Position numbers and translations under genes: made by a program. 64,000 nt of DNA from Roseovarius nanhaiticus (GTDB taxonomy: Bacteria > Pseudomonadota > Alphaproteobacteria > Rhodobacterales > Rhodobacteraceae), in NCBI RefSeq assembly GCF_900156535.1, contig NZ_FTNV01000001.1, forward strand, positions 1 through 64,000, read 5' to 3'. A model generated the notes under the pieces. It saw only the letters and a program-made list of their open reading frames with translations. It had not been told where the DNA came from and ran no database searches. Positions 46,376 through 55,000 of the stretch are shown in pieces. Every line of letters begins with the position of its first letter. The stretch's first letter is position 1.

Positions 46376-46512
46376 GTCTGTCCCCGCGATACCCGCTATA
46401 CCGGGCCACATCGGTATGACAGCGCAAGTCCCCGCGCGGCAAGCCATTCGTGACCAAGCTCTTGCGCTTTGCGCCCCTGCGGCCTAACTCGGAGGGCAAA
46501 CCTTATTGAAGG

Positions 46513-46812
46513 ATGACACACGACATGCTGGCAATCTACGGACCTTTGCAGCTGATCCTCAGCATCGTCTATTTCGTGATGATCGTTCACATCATCATGA
46601 GCTGGCTGATCAACTTTCAGGTGCTGAACCTGCGCCAGCCGCTGGTCGCCCAGATCTGGGAAGGCCTCAACCGCCTGCTCGAGCCGATCTACCAGCCCAT
46701 CCGCAACATCCTGCCCGATACGCGGCCCCTCGATCTTGCACCGCTCGTCGCGCTGATCATCGTGATTTCGCTGCGCGCCTATGTGCTGCCAGTGATCTTC
46801 GGCTTCGCCTGA
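46513..46812 (+). CDS. YggT family membrane protein
   Basis: A 99-residue protein with two hydrophobic segments (QLILSIVYFVMIVHIIMSWL and LAPLVALIIVISLRAYV) around the conserved stretch RLLEPIYQPIRNILPDTRPL, the mark of the YggT family. Members are linked to cell-shape, septation or osmotic tolerance without a defined mechanism. It lies 79 bases upstream of recQ. Confidence 0.92.
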   Translation: MTHDMLAIYGPLQLILSIVYFVMIVHIIMSWLINFQVLNLRQPLVAQIWEGLNRLLEPIYQPIRNILPDTRPLDLAPLVALIIVISLRAYVLPVIFGFA

Positions 46813-46891
46813 TCACGCCTCGGGACTTGTTCACCGAATCTTAGTGTGAAAATACTCTTGTAAGAGCAGTCGACTTTTACAGGATATCCGC

Positions 46892-48931
46892 ATGCCCCCC
46901 GCTGCCACCCTCCTGAGGGATATATTTGGATTCGATGCCTTCCGCGCCGGACAGGAGGATATCGTGTCGGCTGTTGCGAGTGGGCAAAATGTTCTGGCCA
47001 TAATGCCGACGGGCGGCGGCAAATCGCTCTGCTTTCAGCTGCCTGCGCTGATGCGCGAAGGCGTCACCGTCGTTATCTCGCCGCTCATTGCGCTGATGCG
47101 CGATCAGGTCCGCGCGCTGAAGGCCGCGGGCGTAGAGGCGGGCGCGCTCACCTCCGGCAATACCGAGGAAGAGACCGCCGAAGTCCGGCAGGCGCTGGAA
47201 GAGGGTCGGCTCAAGCTGCTTTATATCGCGCCTGAGCGGCTGGCCGCCGGTTCGGCCATGGGCATGTTGCGGCGCATCGGCGTCAGCCTGATTGCCGTGG
47301 ACGAGGCGCATTGCGTCAGCCAGTGGGGCCATGATTTTCGCCCCGATTACCTGCGCATCGGCGAATTGCGCCGCGCATTGGGCGTGCCACTGGCCGCCTT
47401 CACCGCGACGGCGGATGCCGAAACGCAGGATGAGATCATCCAAAAGCTGTTCGATGGCGCCGCGCCCGAACGGTTCCTGCACGGCTTTGATCGGCCCAAT
47501 ATCCACCTCGCCTTTCAGGCCAAGGACAGCCCGCGCCGCCAGATCATGGACTTCGCCCGCGCGCGCAAGGGCCAGTCCGGCATCGTCTATTGCGGCACCC
47601 GCGCGCGCACCGAAACACTGGCGCAGGCGCTGCGCGAGGCGGGGCATAACGCGGTTGCCTATAATGGCGGGATGGAGGCGGACACGCGCCGCGAGGTCGA
47701 GGCGCGGTTCAACGCCGAGGACGGGCTTATCGTGGTGGCCACCGTCGCCTTCGGCATGGGCGTGGACAAGCCCGATATCCGCTGGGTCGCCCATGCCGAC
47801 CTGCCCAAATCCATCGAAAGCTACTACCAGGAGATCGGCCGCGCAGGCCGCGACGGCGCCCCCGCCGAGACGCTGACTCTATACGGCCCCGACGATATTC
47901 GCCTGCGACGCTCCCAGATCGACGAAGGTCTGGCCCCGCCCGAACGCCGCATGGCCGATCACGCGCGGCTCAACGCCCTGCTGGGTCTGGCCGAGGCGCT
48001 GGAATGCCGGCGCGTCAAACTGCTGGGCTATTTCGGGGAGGAGGCCGCGCCCTGCGGCAACTGCGATCTGTGCGACACGCCACCCGCCACCTTCGACGGG
48101 ACCGAGGCGGTGCGCAAGGCACTGTCGGCGATCCTGCGCACGGGCGAGTATTTCGGCGCGGGCCACCTGATCGACATCCTCACCGGTAAGGCGACCGAGA
48201 AGGTGCGGCTGCGCGGCCACGACGATTTGCCCACTTTCGGCGTGGGCAAGGATATGTCGAAACAGAATTGGCAGGCCATCTTTCGCCAAATGATGGGTCA
48301 CGACCTGGTCCGCCCCGATCCCGAGCGTCACGGCGCGCTGCGCATGACCGATCCGGCCGTGCCCATCCTCAAGGGCGAGGCCGGGATCACCCTGCGCAAG
48401 GACATGGTGCAGGCGGGCGACCGCCGCCCGGCAGTCAAGGCGCTGGTCTCGGACGAGGACGCGCCGCTGCTGTCGGCGCTCAAGGCGAAACGTCGCGCCT
48501 TTGCCGAGGCACAGGGCGTGCCGGCCTATATCGTCTTCAACGACCGCACCCTGATCGAAATGGCCGAACTGAAACCCGCCAGCCTCGACGATATGGCGCG
48601 CATCGGCGGCGTCGGTGCAAAGAAGCTGGAACAATATGGCGATGCCTTCCTTGAAGTGATCAATGGCGAGGCCGAGCAGCTGCACCCGTCGCGGCGCAAG
48701 CTGGCCGGGCGGGCCGCAGGCAGCATGTATGACCGCCTCAACGAGGTGCAGCGCGAACTGGCGCGCGGGACCGGCGGCACCGACAAACCGCTCAGCTGCG
48801 CATCCAGCCTGATCACCCGCGTGGCCGAGCAGCGCCCGCGCGACGCGGCGCAGATGGCCCGCATTCTCGGCGACAAGCGGGCCGAGCGTTTCGGACCCGC
48901 CTTTCTGGACGTTCTGCAAGAGGCGGACTAG
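46892..48931 (+). CDS. recQ: ATP-dependent DNA helicase RecQ
   Basis: A 679-residue 3'-5' helicase. Walker A MPTGGGKSLCFQLP (about 39-52), the DEAH box at residues 137-140 in AVDEAHCVSQWGHDFRPDY, helicase motifs V and VI in GIVYCGT and YYQEIGRAGRDG, the zinc-binding RQC region with CGNCDLC, and a C-terminal HRDC domain (about 525-600) are all visible. It works with RecJ and RecFOR in recombination repair. yaaA follows after 27 bases. Confidence 0.96.
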   Translation: MPPAATLLRDIFGFDAFRAGQEDIVSAVASGQNVLAIMPTGGGKSLCFQLPALMREGVTVVISPLIALMRDQVRALKAAGVEAGALTSGNTEEETAEVRQALEEGRLKLLYIAPERLAAGSAMGMLRRIGVSLIAVDEAHCVSQWGHDFRPDYLRIGELRRALGVPLAAFTATADAETQDEIIQKLFDGAAPERFLHGFDRPNIHLAFQAKDSPRRQIMDFARARKGQSGIVYCGTRARTETLAQALREAGHNAVAYNGGMEADTRREVEARFNAEDGLIVVATVAFGMGVDKPDIRWVAHADLPKSIESYYQEIGRAGRDGAPAETLTLYGPDDIRLRRSQIDEGLAPPERRMADHARLNALLGLAEALECRRVKLLGYFGEEAAPCGNCDLCDTPPATFDGTEAVRKALSAILRTGEYFGAGHLIDILTGKATEKVRLRGHDDLPTFGVGKDMSKQNWQAIFRQMMGHDLVRPDPERHGALRMTDPAVPILKGEAGITLRKDMVQAGDRRPAVKALVSDEDAPLLSALKAKRRAFAEAQGVPAYIVFNDRTLIEMAELKPASLDDMARIGGVGAKKLEQYGDAFLEVINGEAEQLHPSRRKLAGRAAGSMYDRLNEVQRELARGTGGTDKPLSCASSLITRVAEQRPRDAAQMARILGDKRAERFGPAFLDVLQEAD

Positions 48932-48958
48932 ATCAGGGGCAACCCGAAAGGAATTGCC

Positions 48959-49714
48959 ATGCTCGTCGCCATCTCGCCCGCCAAGAAACTTGATATGTCG
49001 CCAACCGAACGCGACGCCACGGTGCCCGGCTTTGCCAAGGATGCCAAGGCACTGGCCGAGGTCGCCCACGGCCTCAGCCAGAACGAGCTGCGCAAGCTGA
49101 TGTATATCAGCGCCGATCTGGCCAAGCTGAACGCCGAACGCTTTGCAAATTTCGGCGAGATGGAGAGCAAGCCCGCCGCGCTGGCCTTTGCCGGTGACAC
49201 CTATCAGGGGCTTGAGGCTGGCAGTCTGGACGACGACGAAATGGCCTGGGCGCAGGACCATCTGCGCATACTGTCTGGCCTCTATGGCGTCCTTCGGCCC
49301 CTTGATGCAATCCAACCCTACCGGCTGGAAATGGGCAGCAAGCTGAAGACCGAGCGCGGAAAATCTCTCTATGAGTATTGGGGAACGCGCCTGTCCGAGG
49401 CGCTCAATCGGCACGCGGACGACGTGAAAACTGACATTCTGGTGAACTGCGCCAGCCAGGAGTATTTCGGGGCGGTCGACCTGGACGCGCTGAACTTGCG
49501 CGTGATCACGCCCGTATTTCTCGAGAACAAGGGCGGCACGCCCAAAATCGTCAGCTTTTACGCCAAGAAGGCGCGCGGCGCGATGGCGCGGTTCATTATC
49601 CAGAACCGCCTGACCGATGCGGAAGCGCTGCTGGACTTCGACACCGGGGGATACCGCCACGCGCCCGACCTGTCCGAAGAGGGCAAGCCCGCCTTCCTGC
49701 GCGACGCCGAGTAA
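48959..49714 (+). CDS. yaaA: Peroxide stress protein YaaA (DUF328)
   Basis: A 251-residue protein matching YaaA through its whole length: LVAISPAKKLDMSP, FAGDTYQGLEAGSLDDDE, LRILSGLYGVLRPLDAIQPY, NCASQEYFGAVD and FYAKKARGAMARFII. In E. coli YaaA limits iron-driven DNA damage during peroxide stress and the fold has a DNA-binding helix-hairpin-helix. It probably shares a transcript with recQ; its stop converges on the hybrid kinase stop with 3 bases between. Confidence 0.95.
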   Translation: MLVAISPAKKLDMSPTERDATVPGFAKDAKALAEVAHGLSQNELRKLMYISADLAKLNAERFANFGEMESKPAALAFAGDTYQGLEAGSLDDDEMAWAQDHLRILSGLYGVLRPLDAIQPYRLEMGSKLKTERGKSLYEYWGTRLSEALNRHADDVKTDILVNCASQEYFGAVDLDALNLRVITPVFLENKGGTPKIVSFYAKKARGAMARFIIQNRLTDAEALLDFDTGGYRHAPDLSEEGKPAFLRDAE

Positions 49715-49717
49715 CGC

Positions 49718-51901
49718 CTAGCCCGCCTCCGCCTCGTCCGGCGCAGGCGGACGCATTTCGTCAGTGCAGGCGTCGATGATGCGCTCGCGTATGGCGGCCT
49801 TGCGCAGCGGTTTCGTCAGATAGTGATCGAGGCCTGCCGCAAGGATCCCCTCATCGTCACCATCCATAGCATGGGCGGTCATAGCCACGATGGGCACATG
49901 CCGGTCGGTCCCCGCCTCGATTGCGCGAATATGGCGCGTCGCCTCCTTTCCGTCCATCATCGGCATCGAAATGTCCATGAAAACGATGTCGGGCTTGACG
50001 TTCTGATAAAGCTCGACCGCCTCGACACCGTTCTCGGCAAAGGTCAGTTCGATATCCAAATCACCGACCATCTTGGAGAAAACCAACCGGTTCGTCTTGT
50101 TATCCTCGGCGGCCAGAACGCGTAGCGCGCGCGGTGTATCGGCGACCTCCTGCCCCTGCCCCGCTGCGGGCTCCTTCTCCGCCAGCGCACTCAAGGACGC
50201 ATAAAGATCGCTGCGCGAGACCGGCTTTTGCAGTACCGCATGCAGCAATGGCCGCGCCGGATCCTGCGCCGCGTAGCCCGTGTTGTCCGAAAGCAGGATG
50301 ACCGGCACCTCGTGCCCAGCCGCGCGCAGCGCCTCGGTCAATTCCAGCCCGTCCATCCCGGCCAGATTATGCTCGGCGAGTATCAGATCGATCCGGGACT
50401 CTTGCCGAACGCGCGCCAGCGCATCCGGCCCATTCGCACAGCTGAGCGTTTCAATCCCCATCAGCTTCATCCGCTTTTCCAGGATCTGCCGGTTCGTCTC
50501 GTGCCCGTCGACAATCATCGCGCGGCGCAAGCCAGGCACCCGCATCGGTTCGGGCACTGCGGTATCGGGAACCAGCGGAAGGGTAATCTTGAGCCCGAAG
50601 GTCGAGCCGTGGCCCAGCTCGCTCTCGACCCAGATCTGACCGCCCATGAGGCGCACCAATTGCTGCGAGATGGCGAGGCCCAAGCCGGTTCCCTCGAACC
50701 GGCGGTTGTGTTCGTCATCGACCTGATTGAACTCGCCAAAGACGTGATCCACCTTGTCGGCCGGAATGCCGATCCCGGTATCCTGAACCGCGATATGCAC
50801 CTGCGCTGTGCCGTCCTCGCCGCGCATGCCGGTCACGCGGATCAGGACATGGCCCGCCTCGGTGAATTTCACCGCGTTGCCCATGAGGTTGGTCATAACC
50901 TGCCGCAGCCGCCCCGGATCGCCGATGAACTCGGTGGGCATGAACAGATCGTAGTCCAGCAAGATCTCCAGCCCCTGATCACGCGCCTTGGGCTGCATCA
51001 GCATGATCAGCTCGTGAATGCAGCGCTCCAGGTCGAACGGCTCGGGCTTGAGCGCCAGTTTCTCGGCCTCGATCTTGGAATAATCCAACACGTCATTGAT
51101 GATCACCAACAGCGCCTCGCCCGAATTCCTGATCGTGTCCGCGTATAGGCGCTGCTCTTCGGTCAGTTGGGTTTCCTTCAACAGATCAGCCATGCCGACG
51201 ACGCCGTTCATGGGCGTTCGTATCTCGTGGCTCATATTTGCCAGGAACGACGATTTCGCTCGGTTGGCGGCCTCGGCTTTGGCGCGCGCGTCTTTCAGGC
51301 GCTCTTCGTAGCGGATGGTTTCGGTGATGTTGAGCGCGAGGCTGACCACATCGCCGCCATGGCCGCGTTGGTCGATCAGCTTGATATATTCCCCGCTCCA
51401 GAGCCGGATGACTGTGGGTTCGGGATCGGTGCTCTGCCAGCGGTCGAGCATCGCCTCGCGCCATGCCGCGGGGGTTTCCTCGCCGATATCTACGATGCCC
51501 TCCTCGGTTGCGAGTTGCAGGATCTCGACGTAGCTGATGCCCGGCTCGATCGCGCTCAGCCCGTCGAAAACGGAGATATAGGCCGGGTTGGCCGCGATCA
51601 TCCGGCCGCTATCGTCAAAAAAGGCAAAGCCGTCCTGGATGGTTTCGATCGAATGCCAGAGCCGCCGCTCGGCAACCTGCACCTTCTCATTTGCGACATG
51701 GAGATCCGATTTGACCCGCTGATTTTCATCCAGGGCAGTCTGCACCTTGGCGCGGGTGACGACGATCTCGTCGGACAGGGCGCGCGCGTGCTTGCCCAGC
51801 TTGCGATTGGCGGCATGCAACTCGGCCTGCTTTTGCTCAAGCAGACGCTCGGCGGCGAGGCGCGCGCGCCGCTCCTGTGCCAGCTTATTGGCAAGATCCA
51901 T
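49718..51901 (-). CDS. Hybrid sensor histidine kinase with pseudo-receiver and true receiver
   Basis: A 727-residue cytoplasmic kinase without membrane spans. Order: coiled coil (1-80), PAS domain (about 83-197, [20 protein letters not shown]), HisKA with phospho-His225 in [15 protein letters not shown], HATPase (about 325-450, [18 protein letters not shown]), then two receivers. The first reads MIVDGHETN and [12 protein letters not shown], with Glu in place of the phospho-Asp and a missing acidic pocket, so it should not be phosphorylated normally. The second is intact ([22 protein letters not shown]). The family resembles BarA-like or RpfC-like phosphorelay kinases. No partner regulator or HPt is adjacent. 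Confidence 0.9.
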   Translation of the reverse strand: MDLANKLAQERRARLAAERLLEQKQAELHAANRKLGKHARALSDEIVVTRAKVQTALDENQRVKSDLHVANEKVQVAERRLWHSIETIQDGFAFFDDSGRMIAANPAYISVFDGLSAIEPGISYVEILQLATEEGIVDIGEETPAAWREAMLDRWQSTDPEPTVIRLWSGEYIKLIDQRGHGGDVVSLALNITETIRYEERLKDARAKAEAANRAKSSFLANMSHEIRTPMNGVVGMADLLKETQLTEEQRLYADTIRNSGEALLVIINDVLDYSKIEAEKLALKPEPFDLERCIHELIMLMQPKARDQGLEILLDYDLFMPTEFIGDPGRLRQVMTNLMGNAVKFTEAGHVLIRVTGMRGEDGTAQVHIAVQDTGIGIPADKVDHVFGEFNQVDDEHNRRFEGTGLGLAISQQLVRLMGGQIWVESELGHGSTFGLKITLPLVPDTAVPEPMRVPGLRRAMIVDGHETNRQILEKRMKLMGIETLSCANGPDALARVRQESRIDLILAEHNLAGMDGLELTEALRAAGHEVPVILLSDNTGYAAQDPARPLLHAVLQKPVSRSDLYASLSALAEKEPAAGQGQEVADTPRALRVLAAEDNKTNRLVFSKMVGDLDIELTFAENGVEAVELYQNVKPDIVFMDISMPMMDGKEATRHIRAIEAGTDRHVPIVAMTAHAMDGDDEGILAAGLDHYLTKPLRKAAIRERIIDACTDEMRPPAPDEAEAG

Positions 51902-52043
51902 ACCGATTCCCTGCCGTGACGATCCCCATAATGGCTTGGACGATGCGCGAGCAGGGTGAATATACGCTTAACGTCCATCCGTCCGGCCATTGCCCTGCGC
52001 AGGCGCCCGTGGCACGATAAAGACCCCATCTCAGGAGGCTGCC

Positions 52044-55000
52044 ATGCTGCGCCACGCTCTGCTCTCGTTGGTTCTGATCGCCATGGCGCCGGGGGTATCC
52101 GCGCAGTCGCCGGTTCCCGAACGCCGCGCTGTTGTCACGCCGAATGTGGATTTCTACGGCTCGGACCTGACGGCGATCTTCGACACAACGTATCGCGCCT
52201 GCGCCACCGCCTGTCTGGCCACGCCCGACTGCCAGGCTTTCACTTTCAACGGCAAATCGAACGCATGCTTTCCCAAGAGTGCGGTCAGCGACGTGCAACC
52301 CTTCGACGGCGCCCTGTCGGCGCGCATCGCCCGGACGGACCCTGCCGTCCTCGCAGTGGCCTCGGAACGCGCGGAGGATCTGACCTTCCTTGGCGTCGGC
52401 ACGCTCGATGGCGCGCGCAAGCTGGCTGGCGATCTGGGCCAGATGCATCCGGGCGGTGGCACGGATATCTCGAACATGGTCGCCGCCGCGCAGGACCGCG
52501 AGGCAAACGGCGATGCGCTGAACGCCATGCGCTGGATGGGCGCCGCCACGGCCAGCAGCGATCTGGCCGAGCATTGGACCGATTACGCGCGGCTGTCTCT
52601 CGCCATTGACGAGAACCAGTCTCAAACGATCCAGCGCGCGGTCGCGGCCGGCACCAACGCCTATCTGCGTGCCACCTCGGACGGAGCGCGCGTCAACGCG
52701 TTGCTTATCATGGCCGAGGCGCTGGAGCGCGCGGACCGGGGCCGCGATATGGTGCAGGCTCTGCGCCTTGCGGACAGCGTGCAATCGCGCGCCGATGTCA
52801 GCGCGGCATTGAATGCGGCAGTCGCGAAATACGGGTTTCGCATCGTGGATGACAGCGTCGAGGCCGATAGCGCCACGCCCCGCATCTGCGCCGAGTTTTC
52901 CGAGGATCTGATTGAGGCGGGGCAGGATTACGCCCCCTTCGTGCGCCTGCCCGATCCCGGCCTCGTGGTGCAGCCTGATCAGCGCCAGATCTGCATCGAC
53001 GGCGTTCGCCACGGCGAACGTTACACCGTCACCTTCCGCGCCGGCCTGCCCGCCGCCGATGGGCAGACCTTGGCCAAGGACACCCAGATCACCGCCTATA
53101 TCCGCGACCGCGCGCCGCAGATCGTCTTTCCGGGTCGCGCTTACGTTCTGCCGCGCGCGGCAGATGCCGCCCTGCCGATTGAGACGGTCAATCTGGATGA
53201 GGTGCAGCTGACCCTGTCGCGCGTCAGCGACCGCAACCTTCTGCGCGTCATGCAGGAGGGGTATTTCGGCCGGCCCATCGAAGGCTACTCGCAGGACGCC
53301 TTTACGCGCGAATTGGCGCAAGAGATCTGGACTGGCGTGGGCGAGGTCGGGAACGAGCTGAACCAGACCATGACCACGCGCCTGCCCTTGGGCGATGTCC
53401 TCTCGGATCAGCCGCCCGGCATCTATACGCTGACCGCCGGGATCGATGGGGTCGAGGAGTATGATGACGAGGGCGCGACGCAGTGGTTCGTGCTGACCGA
53501 TCTGGGCCTGACGACCCTTTCCGGCACGGATGGCCTGCATGTCATGACCCGCAGCCTTGCCAGCGCCGAGGCGCTGGAGGGGATCGAGGTGACGCTTGTG
53601 TCACGTGCCAATGCCGTGCTGGCCACCGCCACCACCGACGGGGACGGGCATGCGCGTTTCGATCCGGGCCTCGCGCGCGGCACCGAGGGCGCGGCGCCCG
53701 CCCTGATCGTGGCGCGAATGGGCGATGAGGATGCGGCGTTCTTGTCCCTGACGGATCCGGCTTTCGATCTGTCGGATCGCGGGGTCGAGGGGCGCGCGCC
53801 CGCGCCACCCATCGACGTCTTCCTGACCACGGACCGGGGTGCCTACCGCGCCGGTGAGGTGATCCACGCCACGGCCCTCGCGCGCGTAACGGGCGCCGAG
53901 GCCGTCACCGGCCTGCCGCTGACCGCGATCCTGACGCGGCCCGACGGGGTTGAATACAGTCGCGCGCTGTCACCCGATGATGCGGCGGGCGGCCATGTCT
54001 TCTCCCTCCCCGTGGGCGAGACGGCGCCGCGCGGCACCTGGACGCTGGACATCAAGGCCGACGCAGACGCGCCGGCACTGGCCAGCACGCAAGTGCTGGT
54101 CGAGGATTTCCTGCCCGAACGCATTGATTTCGACCTCTCGCTGCCCGAAGGCCCGCTCAGCGCCGATGCCCTGCCGCCCCTCGAAGTGACGGCCAAATAC
54201 CTTTTCGGCGCGCCCGGCGCGGGCCTGAAATCCGAAGGCACGCTGGTGCTGCGGGCCGCCCGCACGCTGAATGCGTATCAGGGCTATCTCTTTGGCCGTC
54301 ATGACGCCGCGAACGGGCCAAAGGTCGAGGTTCTGGACAGCGCCGAGACGGATGAGGACGGCACGCTGACCGTGCCGCTGCGCCTGCCCGAAGATCTGGA
54401 CAGGGGCAGCCCCCACACCGCGACCGCCACCTTGCGTCTGCGCGAAGGCTCGGGCCGTCCGGTCGAGCGCCGGATCACCCGCACCGTCGCCCCCGCCGCG
54501 CCGGTCATCGGCATCAAGCCGGCCAGTGAGGACGTCGTGCCAGAAGGCAGCGAGGCGGCGTTCGAAATCATCGGCGTCGCGCCGGACCTTGGCCGCGCGG
54601 AGATGCAGGTGGAATGGACGCTGAACCGCGTAAACACGCGCTACCAGTGGTATCGCCAATATGGCGACTGGAACTGGGAGCCGATCACAACCCGCACCCG
54701 CATCGCCACCGGCGCGGGTCAGCTGGGCGAGACGCCTTTGACCATCAGCGCGCCGGTCGAGTGGGGCGAATACGAGCTGGTCGTCGAGCGGGTGGATGGC
54801 CCCTATACCGCATCCTCCGTGCCGTTCTATGCGGGCTGGTACGCCCCCGCCGATGGCAGTCAGACGCCCGACACGCTGCAAGTCTCGCTCGACGCCGAAA
54901 GCTATGCACCCGGCGATACCGCGCGCCTGCGCATCGACGCGCGCCATGCCGGGACCGCGCTGGTCAGCGTCCTGTCCAACCGCGTCATCTCGCGCCAGTC

